Position numbers and translations under genes: made by a program. A DNA stretch of 64,000 bases, taken from positions 930,001-994,000 of the forward strand of contig DEMH01000009.1 of the NCBI GenBank assembly GCA_002354805.1, in the 5' to 3' direction. This stretch comes from Gammaproteobacteria bacterium UBA2675. GTDB lineage: Bacteria > Pseudomonadota > Gammaproteobacteria > Pseudomonadales > Pseudohongiellaceae. How positions within the stretch are numbered: position 1 is the first letter of the stretch; the number at the start of each line of letters is the position of its first letter. The notes under the pieces are model-generated. The model did not search any database. It was not told the origin of the DNA and was given only the letters and a program-made list of their open reading frames with translations. This document shows positions 8,778 to 17,120 of this stretch, piece after piece.

Positions 8778-10211
8778 TTATTCGCTGAGCTTCTTGCGCA
8801 GCAGTTCGTTCAATTGAGCAGGGTTGGCCTTGCCTTTGGAAATCTTCATGGCCTGACCAACAAAGTATCCAAACACGGCTTCCTTACCGCCTTTGTATTG
8901 TGCGACCTGATCCGGATTGGCTGCGATCACATCATCCACCAGCTTTTCGATGGCACCTGTGTCCGTGACCTGCTTCAACCCGCGAGACTCGATAATCTGG
9001 TCGACATCAGATTCGCCTTCGGTCAGCGCTTCAAACACGGTCTTGGCGATCTTGCCGGAGATGGTGTTGTCCTTGATGCGACTGATCAATGTGCCCAGCT
9101 GGGTTGGCGTGACCGGGCTCTGCTGGATTTCCAGGTCCTGTTTGTTCAACAGGCCCAGCAGGTCGACGGTCACCCAGTTGGCTGACAGCTTGGCGTCTCC
9201 GCACAGCTGCGCGACCTGTTCAAAGTAATCGGCCATGGCACGGCTGCTGGTCAATACATCGGCATCATACTCGCTAAGGCCATACTGTTTAACAAAGCGG
9301 CTGCAGCGCGCATCTGGCAGCTCTGGCATGGTCGCACGTACGGCATCGATATAAGCGTCATCTATCACAACAGGCAGCAGATCAGGCTCGGGGAAGTAGC
9401 GATAGTCATTGGCGACTTCCTTGCTGCGCATCGAGCGGGTCTCGTCACGGTCGGAGTCGTACAGGCGGGTTTCCTGAATGACGCGGCCGCCATCTTCGAT
9501 CAGGTCAATCTGGCGCTGTACTTCATGGTTGATGGCTTTCTCGACAAAGCGGAACGAGTTGATGTTTTTGATCTCGGTGCGTGTGCCAAATTCTGTCTCA
9601 CCCTTGCGTCGTACCGATACGTTGGCGTCACAGCGCATGGAGCCCTGAGACATGTTGCCGTCGGAGATGCCCAGATAAAGAATAATTGAGTGCAGTTTCT
9701 TCAGGTAGGCAACCGCCTCTTTGGCGTTGCGCAGATCAGGCTCCGATACTATTTCCAGCAGCGGTGTTCCCGCCCGGTTAAGGTCGATACCGGACATGCC
9801 CTGAAAATCTTCATGCAAGGATTTGCCAGCATCTTCTTCGATGTGGGCGCGGGTAATGCCAATGACCTTTTCTGAGCCATCATCCATCACAATGCGCAGG
9901 CTGCCTTTGCCAACGGTTGGGTGGTCCAGCTGGCTGATCTGATAGCCTTTGGGCAGGTCAGGGTAGAAGTAATTCTTGCGGTCAAATACCGAGCGCTTGC
10001 CGATTTCTGCGTCTACCGCCAGTCCGAATGACACAGCCATCCGCAGAACTTCCTCGTTCATGACTGGTAGCGTGCCTGGTAGCGCCAGGTCGTATATATT
10101 GGCCTGGGTATTCGGTTCTGCACCGAATGCAGTGCTGCTGCCGGAAAACAGTTTGCTGGCAGTTGCCAGCTGCACGTGCACTTCAAGACCGATGACGGTT
10201 TCCCAACTCAT
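8778..10211 (-). CDS. gatB: Asp-tRNA(Asn)/Glu-tRNA(Gln) amidotransferase subunit B
   Basis: GatB binds the mischarged tRNA and activates the glutamyl or aspartyl group for amidation by ammonia from GatA. The 477-residue protein begins MSWETVIGLEVHVQLATASK, contains family segments such as FDRKNYFYPDLPKGYQISQ and NRAGTPLLEIVSEPD, and ends in a YqeY-like helical tail. Its ATG overlaps the gatA stop by one base (TAATG). Order gatC-gatA-gatB on the minus strand is the usual operon. Confidence 0.98.
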   Translation of the reverse strand: MSWETVIGLEVHVQLATASKLFSGSSTAFGAEPNTQANIYDLALPGTLPVMNEEVLRMAVSFGLAVDAEIGKRSVFDRKNYFYPDLPKGYQISQLDHPTVGKGSLRIVMDDGSEKVIGITRAHIEEDAGKSLHEDFQGMSGIDLNRAGTPLLEIVSEPDLRNAKEAVAYLKKLHSIILYLGISDGNMSQGSMRCDANVSVRRKGETEFGTRTEIKNINSFRFVEKAINHEVQRQIDLIEDGGRVIQETRLYDSDRDETRSMRSKEVANDYRYFPEPDLLPVVIDDAYIDAVRATMPELPDARCSRFVKQYGLSEYDADVLTSSRAMADYFEQVAQLCGDAKLSANWVTVDLLGLLNKQDLEIQQSPVTPTQLGTLISRIKDNTISGKIAKTVFEALTEGESDVDQIIESRGLKQVTDTGAIEKLVDDVIAANPDQVAQYKGGKEAVFGYFVGQAMKISKGKANPAQLNELLRKKLSE

Positions 10212-11662
10212 TATTTAACCTCCGGTCGGCGCTGATGCCAGTCTGTGTTCAACTGGAACTGATGGGCGACATTCAGCAGTCGTGCCTCTGAAAACGCCGG
10301 TCCGACCAACTGCATGCCAATTGGCAATCCCTGCAGCATACCTGCTGGCAGGGACATGCCAGGGATGCCGGCCAGGTTGACGGCGATCGTGTAGATGTCT
10401 TCCAGATACATGGTGACCGGATCGGCATTTTTCTCACCAAGCTTGAAGGCTGTGTGGGGTGAGGTCGGTCCCAGGATGACGTCTACAGACTTGAAGGCTT
10501 CATCAAAATCCTGCTTGATCAAGCGGCGGATTTTCTGCGCCTTCTTGTAATAGGCATCATAGTAACCTGCAGACAGTGCGTAAGTGCCTACCATGATGCG
10601 ACGTTTGACTTCGTCACCAAAGCCTTCGCTGCGGCTGCGCTTGTACAGGTCTTCAAGGTTCACCGGGTTTTCGGCGCGATGGCCAAAGCGCACTCCGTCA
10701 TAACGCGACAGGTTTGCTGAAGCCTCTGCAGGTGCCACGACGTAATACGCAGGCACCGACAGGTGATTGTGCGGCAGATCAACCTCGGTCACGCTGGCGC
10801 CGAGGCTTTCCAGTACTTTGATGGCATCCTGCAGAATGGTCTGCACAGCTGGGTTCAGGTCAGCGGTGAAGTGGTCACGAGGCAGGCCGATACGCAGACC
10901 TTTCAGGGACTGCTGCAGATGTGCTGTGAAATCTTCGGCCGGATGGTCCAGGCTGGTGGAGTCACGTGAGTCCAGTCCGGCAATGGCGTTCATCATCAGC
11001 GCTGCGTCTTCTGCACTTTTACTTAGTGGGCCAGCCTGGTCAAGGCTGGAGGCAAACGCGATCATGCCAAAGCGTGATACTCGTCCGTAGGTTGGTTTCA
11101 AACCTGTAATGCCGCAGAAAGATGCAGGCTGGCGAATTGATCCGCCGGTGTCGGTGCCGGTGGCGATGGCACACATATCAGCGGCTACCGCGGCGGCGGA
11201 ACCGCCCGATGATCCACCGGGTACCCGACTGCTGTCCCAGGGGTTGCGAACAGGTCCGTAATAACTGGTCTCGTTGGATGAACCCATCGCAAATTCATCC
11301 ATGTTGGTTTTACCCAGCGTGACAGCGCCGGCCTGCTGGAGACGTTCAACAACACTGGCATCGTAGGGCGACACAAAATTATGCAACATGCGCGAGCCGC
11401 AGGTTGTCAGCACATCGCGCGTACAGAAGATGTCTTTGTGGGCAATGGGTATGCCGGTGAAAGGAGTACCATTGCCAGCGGCGCGCTGTTTGTCAGCTTC
11501 GGCCGCCTGTTTCAGTGCCTGCTCTTTGCACACGGTGATGTAGGCATTGAGATCCGGATTCAGTTTTTCGATGCGATCCAGATAGGCCTGAGTCAGCTCA
11601 ACGCTGGAAACGTCTTTGCGATCCAGGGCTGCGCTCAGCTCTGCTACAGTTTTGCTTAACAT
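10211..11662 (-). CDS. gatA: Asp-tRNA(Asn)/Glu-tRNA(Gln) amidotransferase subunit A
   Basis: GatA is the amidase-signature subunit that releases ammonia from glutamine or asparagine. The 483-residue protein carries the catalytic lysine in GIPIAHKDIFCT and the Ser-cisSer pair in GGSSGGSAAAVAADMC and TDTGGSIRQPASFCG. Length and motifs are normal. It lies between gatC (26 bp upstream) and gatB (one-base overlap). Confidence 0.98.
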   Translation of the reverse strand: MLSKTVAELSAALDRKDVSSVELTQAYLDRIEKLNPDLNAYITVCKEQALKQAAEADKQRAAGNGTPFTGIPIAHKDIFCTRDVLTTCGSRMLHNFVSPYDASVVERLQQAGAVTLGKTNMDEFAMGSSNETSYYGPVRNPWDSSRVPGGSSGGSAAAVAADMCAIATGTDTGGSIRQPASFCGITGLKPTYGRVSRFGMIAFASSLDQAGPLSKSAEDAALMMNAIAGLDSRDSTSLDHPAEDFTAHLQQSLKGLRIGLPRDHFTADLNPAVQTILQDAIKVLESLGASVTEVDLPHNHLSVPAYYVVAPAEASANLSRYDGVRFGHRAENPVNLEDLYKRSRSEGFGDEVKRRIMVGTYALSAGYYDAYYKKAQKIRRLIKQDFDEAFKSVDVILGPTSPHTAFKLGEKNADPVTMYLEDIYTIAVNLAGIPGMSLPAGMLQGLPIGMQLVGPAFSEARLLNVAHQFQLNTDWHQRRPEVK

Positions 11663-11688
11663 GAAAGGGTGATCCTTGCTCGTTGGCG

Positions 11689-11976
11689 TTACTCAATGAC
11701 TTTGGGAACCAGGTACAGACCATTCTCTGTGGCAGGTGCGATCTGCTGCAGTCGATCCCGCTGATTGGTCTCGGTCACCTGGTCCGGTCGCAGCCGCTGG
11801 GTAGCATCGAACGGGTGTGCCATCGGAGTGACGGCACTGGTGTCGATGCTTTGCATCTGGTCGATCATGGTGAGAATGTTGGAGATGCGACTGGTCACTT
11901 CATCGATGTCGGGCTGTTTGATTTGCAGTCTTGCCAGATGTGCAATTTTTTCCACATCAGTGTTGTCCAAAGCCAT
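11689..11976 (-). CDS. gatC: Asp-tRNA(Asn)/Glu-tRNA(Gln) amidotransferase subunit C
   Basis: GatC is the small subunit that stabilises the GatA-GatB complex. The 95-residue protein has the usual features: DVEKIAHLARLQI near the N-terminus, ISNILTMIDQMQSIDTS in the middle, and a C-terminal tail ending near ENGLYLVPKVIE. GGGAG lies upstream of ATG 11976. It heads the gatCAB operon, divergent from mreB as in pseudomonads. Confidence 0.96.
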   Translation of the reverse strand: MALDNTDVEKIAHLARLQIKQPDIDEVTSRISNILTMIDQMQSIDTSAVTPMAHPFDATQRLRPDQVTETNQRDRLQQIAPATENGLYLVPKVIE

Positions 11977-12297
11977 TCATGAACTCCCTTAGTGTGCGAT
12001 AATGCGCGCTTTCCCGACGGCCGGGGATGACTGCAACGAGGGCATGTTTTGATACTTGCCCTATCATCTGAGCGTTGCTAGAGTGCATACCTTATTGCTG
12101 GAGAAACCGTGATTATACGGGATTTAGGCCGGTCTAGGGCAACAGTTTCCTTCCCCTGGAAGACGATCGTTCGCTGAACAAGCACTTTTGTATTGGCGCA
12201 GGAACTGTATTGGGATTTGTCTGTCTGCTCATTGAAGCTGGACAAGGGGTCCGGATTTCGGGCGGGTACGATTAGTATTGAGGTTAACAAAAGTTCA
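11977..12297. other. Divergent gatC / mreB intergenic region
   Basis: This stretch of about 320 bp separates two divergent essential operons and must hold both promoters. An open frame from 12193 runs in frame into mreB, but its product lacks MreB similarity before Met36, so the stretch is treated as leader. I see no -35/-10 pair good enough to call, no strong terminator and no conserved small gene. Confidence 0.6.
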
Positions 12298-13338
12298 ATG
12301 TTCAAAAAAATAAGGGGAATGTTTTCCAATGATCTGTCCATCGATCTTGGAACGGCCAACACACTGATTTACGTGCGCGGCGAAGGAATCGTTCTGAATG
12401 AGCCGTCAGTTGTGGCAATCAGAAATCACAATGGCCAGAAAACGGTAACCGCTGTCGGCGCTGATGCCAAACGTATGCTGGGCCGGACACCTGGCAATAT
12501 CACAGCGATCAGACCCATGAAAGATGGCGTCATTGCCGACTTTCAGGTCACCGAAAAAATGCTCCAGCACTTCATCAGCAAAGTTCACGAAAACAGTTTT
12601 TTCCCTCCCAGCCCGCGTGTGCTGGTTTGCGTACCCTGTAAATCAACCCAGGTGGAAAGACGAGCCATCCGGGAATCAGTTCTCAGCGCAGGCGCGCGTG
12701 AAGTCCGATTGATTGAAGAGCCGATGGCAGCAGCCATCGGTGCAGGCCTGCCAGTTGAAAAGCCCAGCGGTTCCATGGTGGTGGATATCGGCGGCGGCAC
12801 CACTGAGATTGCCATCATTTCACTGAATGGTGTGGTCTACGCGGAATCGGTGCGTATTGGCGGCGATCGATTTGACGAGGCGATTATCACTCACGTTCGC
12901 CGCAATTACGGCAGTCTGATTGGTGATGCCACAGCAGAGCGCATCAAAAAAGAAATCGGCTGTGCCTATCCGTCAGAGGGCATTCTGCGCGAAATCGACG
13001 TGCGTGGACGCAACCTGGCCGAAGGCGTGCCGCGCAGTTTTACTCTGAACAGCGACGAAATCCTCGAAGCATTGCAGGAGCCGCTGTCAGCTATCGTGCA
13101 GGCAGTAAAAAGCGCGCTGGAACAGTCTCCCCCGGAACTGGCCTCCGATATTGCTGAAAGTGGGATGGTTCTGACGGGTGGTGGCGCGCTGCTGAAGGAT
13201 CTGGACAAGCTGCTGGCCGAAGAAACCGGTCTGCCTGTCATTGTCGCTGACGACCCCCTGACCTGTGTGGCACGTGGGGGCGGCAAGGCGATGGAGTTGA
13301 TGGACCTCAACGAGATGGATGCGCTGACCCTGGACTGA
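12298..13338 (+). CDS. mreB: Rod-shape actin homologue MreB
   Basis: MreB polymerises at the inner membrane and guides lateral peptidoglycan synthesis. The 346-residue translation from ATG 12298 starts MFKKIRGMFSNDLSIDLGTA. It has the phosphate-1 motif DLGTANTLIYVRG, the segment IEEPMAAAIGAGLPV, and the phosphate-2 motif VVDIGGGTTEIAII. Upstream in-frame codons are excluded because family members start at MFKK/MFRK. It is followed by mreC after 22 bp and heads the mreBCD-maf-rng-yhdP operon. Confidence 0.98.
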   Translation: MFKKIRGMFSNDLSIDLGTANTLIYVRGEGIVLNEPSVVAIRNHNGQKTVTAVGADAKRMLGRTPGNITAIRPMKDGVIADFQVTEKMLQHFISKVHENSFFPPSPRVLVCVPCKSTQVERRAIRESVLSAGAREVRLIEEPMAAAIGAGLPVEKPSGSMVVDIGGGTTEIAIISLNGVVYAESVRIGGDRFDEAIITHVRRNYGSLIGDATAERIKKEIGCAYPSEGILREIDVRGRNLAEGVPRSFTLNSDEILEALQEPLSAIVQAVKSALEQSPPELASDIAESGMVLTGGGALLKDLDKLLAEETGLPVIVADDPLTCVARGGGKAMELMDLNEMDALTLD

Positions 13339-13360
13339 TTGACAGACAGAGGTTCTGGCT

Positions 13361-14467
13361 ATTAAACCCTTATTTACAAAAGGTGTATCGCTTGAGTACC
13401 GCCTGGTAGCGTTTGTTCTGCTGGCGGTGTTGGTCATGTTTGCGGATCGGCGCTACGACTATCTGGATAGATTCCGTTTTACTGTCGCCTATCTGAGCAC
13501 ACCCATCTACTGGGTTGCTGATATTCCCACCCGTGTTTCGCTGTGGATCGATGATGTTTTCGTTTCGCAGCGGGATCTGATCGAAGAAAATGCCCAGCTG
13601 CGCCAGGAACTGCTGTTTGCCCAGCGTGAACTGCAATTGCTGGCGGGCCTTGCCAGCGAAAACAGCCGTCTGCGTGATCTGCAGGCAGCATCGCAGACCG
13701 TGCAGGGGCGCGCGGTCACCGCTGAAATCATCAATGTATCCAATGACCCCGGCGCGCGGCGTGTACTGATCAACCGTGGTGCCCACAATGGCGTGTTTGA
13801 GGGTCAGGCTGTGCTGGATGCTCATGGTCTGATGGGGCAGGTGGTCGAAGTGCTGCCTTTTACCAGCTGGGTGCTGCTGATCACCGACTCCCGCCACGGC
13901 ACACCAGTCCAGGTAAATCGCAATGGTGAACGCGCCATTGCACGCGGCAGCCGCAGTGATGTGGCCGGCCTGGAACTGGAATTTGTTCCTGATACGGCTG
14001 ATATTGTGGTGGGTGACCTGTTGGTCAGCTCGGGCCTGGGGCAGCGTTTCCCTAAAGACTATCCGGTGGCCGAGGTCACCAGCGTCGTTCATGACCCGGG
14101 TCAGGCGTTTGCCGTCATCAGGGCCCGGCCTCTGGCGCAAATGGACAGAACACGGCATGTGATGCTGGTGATTCCCGACGACGAAGTGATCAGTAGTGTG
14201 CCAGTTCCGGATGATTTTCTGGGCGCTGGCCCGGGTGAGCTGCCGGTCACCGAAGAGATGTCAGAGCCCACAGACAGCACGAATGAAGGCAACGATATCG
14301 AGGCTGAGCGTGACACTGTGCCAGACGATAATGTCCTGCTGGTGCGGGATGCGGATGAGCAGGAACCAGATATGCCAGCAGCCGGCCAGGAAAGTGCCGA
14401 TACAGAGACTGATGAAACAGTGATGCCTGAGGAAGACGGGCCCGGACCAGGGGAAGATCTGCCATGA
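13361..14467 (+). CDS. mreC: Rod-shape protein MreC with an apparent ATT start codon
   Basis: MreC links MreB to the periplasmic peptidoglycan synthases. The frame reads ATT AAA CCC TTA TTT from 13361, giving (M)KPLFTKGVSLEYRLVAFVL, which matches the MKPLF/MKPIF start of MreC. AGAGG (13348-13352) lies eight bases before ATT. No ATG, GTG or TTG exists in frame between the TGA at 13340 and GTG 13427, and starting at 13427 would delete most of the membrane anchor. After the TM segment come a coiled coil (about residues 70-105, SQRDLIEENAQLRQELL) and the beta-barrel domains. The C-terminal 80 residues are unusually acidic. ATG of mreD overlaps its stop. Confidence 0.9.
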   Translation: MKPLFTKGVSLEYRLVAFVLLAVLVMFADRRYDYLDRFRFTVAYLSTPIYWVADIPTRVSLWIDDVFVSQRDLIEENAQLRQELLFAQRELQLLAGLASENSRLRDLQAASQTVQGRAVTAEIINVSNDPGARRVLINRGAHNGVFEGQAVLDAHGLMGQVVEVLPFTSWVLLITDSRHGTPVQVNRNGERAIARGSRSDVAGLELEFVPDTADIVVGDLLVSSGLGQRFPKDYPVAEVTSVVHDPGQAFAVIRARPLAQMDRTRHVMLVIPDDEVISSVPVPDDFLGAGPGELPVTEEMSEPTDSTNEGNDIEAERDTVPDDNVLLVRDADEQEPDMPAAGQESADTETDETVMPEEDGPGPGEDLP

Positions 14468-14952
14468 CACCAAGAGCTAATGGAATCTGGGTGATCATCC
14501 TGAGTTTTCTGGTCGCCTATCTGCTGGAGATCGTCCCGTTCCCGGAATGGGCCATGCATTACCGGCCTGCCTGGGTGGCCATGGTGCTGATTTACTGGGT
14601 GATGGCCATCCCGTACCGGGTTGGCATCGCGACCGCATGGTTTGCCGGCGCGTTTCTGGATATTCTGGAAGGGTCCCTGCTAGGCATGAACGCACTGACC
14701 TTTGCGCTGCTTGCATACATCACGCTTAGCCTGCATCAGCGGCTGCGCATGTTCTCCGCCCTGCAGCAAAGCGGCATGATTCTGGCCCTTGTCGGCTTGA
14801 GCATGATGCTGAGCTACTGGATCAAAATAGGACTTGAGGAATCCAGCGAAGGCAGCCTGCTGTTCCTGCTGGGAGCCCTGTCCAGTGCTTTCATCTGGCC
14901 GTGGCTGTTTGTAATGTTGCGGCACTTGCGACGTGGTTTCGATGTCCACTAG
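14464..14952 (+). CDS. mreD: Rod-shape determining membrane protein MreD
   Basis: MreD is the small polytopic partner of MreC in the elongasome. The 162-residue protein has five to six predicted membrane segments (for example GIWVIILSFLVAYLLEIVPF) and the family stretch FLDILEGSLLGMNALTFALL. It overlaps mreC by ATGA and maf by about ten bases, consistent with a single transcript. Confidence 0.94.
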   Translation: MTPRANGIWVIILSFLVAYLLEIVPFPEWAMHYRPAWVAMVLIYWVMAIPYRVGIATAWFAGAFLDILEGSLLGMNALTFALLAYITLSLHQRLRMFSALQQSGMILALVGLSMMLSYWIKIGLEESSEGSLLFLLGALSSAFIWPWLFVMLRHLRRGFDVH

Positions 14953-15607
14953 CCGCAACAACGCAATGTCAGAGGACGGGCTGGTCGATCTTGTTCTGGC
15001 ATCAGCTTCCCCGCGTCGCCACCAGCTGCTGGAGCAACTCGGCGTGAAGTTTCGGGTGCTGGCTGCAGACATTGACGAAACTGCACTTGCCGGGGAATCT
15101 CCGACAGACTATGTATCCCGGCTGGCTCGCCAGAAAGCGGCGGCTGTTGCCGCATTGCTGGCAGACGGCGCCGAAGCGGAGACGCATCTGCCTGTCATGG
15201 GGGCCGATACTATTGTTGTGCTGGGCCAGCGATTGCTGGGCAAGCCGGTGGACGCGGCGGATGCGACACAAATGCTGGGCAGCCTGGCCGGGCGCGAGCA
15301 TCAGGTTATTACCGCAGTCTGCCTGATGGACAGAGAACGTCACGATGTTGCTGTAGTCAGCACGGATGTAGCGTTCAGGGCAATGAGCGAAGACGAAATC
15401 GAGGCCTATGTGGCTACAGGCGAACCCTTTGGCAAGGCCGGCGCCTATGCGGTGCAGGGCCTGGCAGCGGCTTTTGTGGAGCGTCTGTGCGGCAGTTACA
15501 CCGGCGTGGTCGGCCTGCCGCTGTATGAGACTTCTCAGTTGCTCACAGACTACGCAGTGCCTACTGAATTGAATCGCCACACCCTGCGCAGTCAAGCTCG
15601 CAGCTGA
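14942..15607 (+). CDS. maf: Maf/YhdE-type nucleoside triphosphate pyrophosphatase
   Basis: Maf proteins hydrolyse non-canonical or pyrimidine NTPs to NMPs; the mreD-rng neighbourhood matches E. coli yhdE (dTTP/UTP pyrophosphatase). Motifs are LASASPRRHQLLEQLG near the N-terminus, MGADTIVVLGQRLLGKP, and EPFGKAGAYAVQG. ATG 14942, inside mreD, is chosen. The ATG at 14966 also gives a full domain but has no ribosome-binding site. About 221 residues, slightly longer than usual because of the N-terminal lead. Confidence 0.9.
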   Translation: MSTSRNNAMSEDGLVDLVLASASPRRHQLLEQLGVKFRVLAADIDETALAGESPTDYVSRLARQKAAAVAALLADGAEAETHLPVMGADTIVVLGQRLLGKPVDAADATQMLGSLAGREHQVITAVCLMDRERHDVAVVSTDVAFRAMSEDEIEAYVATGEPFGKAGAYAVQGLAAAFVERLCGSYTGVVGLPLYETSQLLTDYAVPTELNRHTLRSQARS

Positions 15608-15623
15608 GTTGCGGAGACGGATC

Positions 15624-17111
15624 TTGAGTGAAGAAATATTAATCAACGTCACGCCCCGGGAGACCCGGCTGGCGCTCATCGAAAACGGCCTGCTGCAGGA
15701 AATATTTCTGGAGCGCCGCAGTCGCAGTGGTTTTGTCGGAGATATCTACCTCGGCAAGGTTGTGCGCGTCATGCCAGGCATGGAGGCGGCGTTTGTTGAT
15801 ATCGGACTGGAGCGGGCGGCATTTCTTCACAACGCTGATATCGCCCCGATTGGTGCCGATGGGCTTGAGGTGCGCGAAGAACACCCGGTTGCCATTCAGG
15901 CACACCTGCATGAAGGACAGATGATTGTTGTCCAGGTAGCCAAAGACCCCATAGGCACCAAAGGTGCCAGGCTGACAACGCATCTTACCCTGCCATCACG
16001 CCACCTTGTTTATTTGCCACGCAACCGGCACATCGGCATTTCCCAGCGTCTTGAAAACGAAGAAGAGCGCGAAAGACTGCAGCAGGTTCTGCACGCCTGC
16101 ATAGCCGAGGAACACGGCGATGAGGCCGAACCCAGGGGAGGGTTCATTATCCGCACCGCTGCCGAGGGCGCGACTGAAAACGAGCTGCGTGAAGATATCC
16201 GTTTCCTGTACAAGCTTTGGGCCGCGGTTGAACGCCGCATCGGGCGCAGCAAGGAAGTCCGTGTACTGTACCGTGACCTGCCATTGTATCTGCGGGCTGT
16301 GCGCGACCTGATTGCGCCGAACATTGAAAAAATCCGCGTCGATACGCAGGAGGCCTTTGATGAAATCCGTGAGTTCATCAACGACTTCATGCCTGAATAC
16401 CGGGACCGGGTAGAGCTTTACCGCGGTGAGCGGCCGATATTCGATCTCTACGGTATTGATGATGAAATCGAAAAGGCGCTGGGTCGTCAGGTCAGGCTCA
16501 AGTCAGGCGGTGATCTGATTATCGATCAGACCGAGGCGATGACAACCATCGACGTCAACACGGGGGGCTACCTGGGCAGCCGCAACCATGCCGAGACAGT
16601 ATTGAAGACAAATCTGGAAGCGGCAACGGCCATCGCCCGGCAGCTGCGTATCCGCAACCTCGGCGGTATCATCATTCTCGATTTCATTGACATGGAAGAC
16701 CCCGAGCACCAGCGGCAGGTGCTGCGTACCTTGACCAAAGCGCTGGAAAAAGATCATGCCAGAACCATGGTAACGGCAATATCAGAGCTCGGTCTGGTAG
16801 AGATGACGCGCAAGCGCACGCGGGAAAGTCTTGGTCAGGTGCTGTGCAGCCCCTGTCCGGTTTGTGAGGGCAGAGGACGAATCAAGACCGCAGAAACGAT
16901 CTGCTACGAGATATTCCGTGAGATTGTGCGAGTTGCGCGGGTCTATGAAAATGATGAGTTGCTGGTCATGGCATCGCAGACGGTTGTTGACCGGTTGTTG
17001 GATGAGGAGTCAAGTACGCTTGCCGATCTGGAAGTAATCACCGGGAAAACCATCAGATTCGAGGTGGAACCGATGTATACTCAGGAACAATATGATGTCG
17101 TACTGTATTGA
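15624..17111 (+). CDS. rng: Ribonuclease G (TTG start)
   Basis: RNase G is an endoribonuclease that matures the 16S rRNA 5' end and degrades some mRNAs. From TTG 15624 the protein starts MSEEILINVTPRETRLALIE, aligning with E. coli RNase G, and GGAG lies eight to nine bases upstream. An earlier TTG at 15609 overlaps that site and is less likely. The 495-residue protein has the S1 domain (about 35-130), the catalytic RNase E/G domain with IIDQTEAMTTIDVNTGGYLG and FIDMEDPEHQRQV, and the Zn-link cysteines CSPCPVCEGRGR. It lacks the long RNase E C-terminal scaffold. Confidence 0.96.
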   Translation: MSEEILINVTPRETRLALIENGLLQEIFLERRSRSGFVGDIYLGKVVRVMPGMEAAFVDIGLERAAFLHNADIAPIGADGLEVREEHPVAIQAHLHEGQMIVVQVAKDPIGTKGARLTTHLTLPSRHLVYLPRNRHIGISQRLENEEERERLQQVLHACIAEEHGDEAEPRGGFIIRTAAEGATENELREDIRFLYKLWAAVERRIGRSKEVRVLYRDLPLYLRAVRDLIAPNIEKIRVDTQEAFDEIREFINDFMPEYRDRVELYRGERPIFDLYGIDDEIEKALGRQVRLKSGGDLIIDQTEAMTTIDVNTGGYLGSRNHAETVLKTNLEAATAIARQLRIRNLGGIIILDFIDMEDPEHQRQVLRTLTKALEKDHARTMVTAISELGLVEMTRKRTRESLGQVLCSPCPVCEGRGRIKTAETICYEIFREIVRVARVYENDELLVMASQTVVDRLLDEESSTLADLEVITGKTIRFEVEPMYTQEQYDVVLY

Positions 17112-17120
17112 TGGGTATTC

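Noticed and set aside
13370..14158. 262-codon frame antisense to mreC
   Set aside because: It is antisense to a well-supported gene and has no domain.
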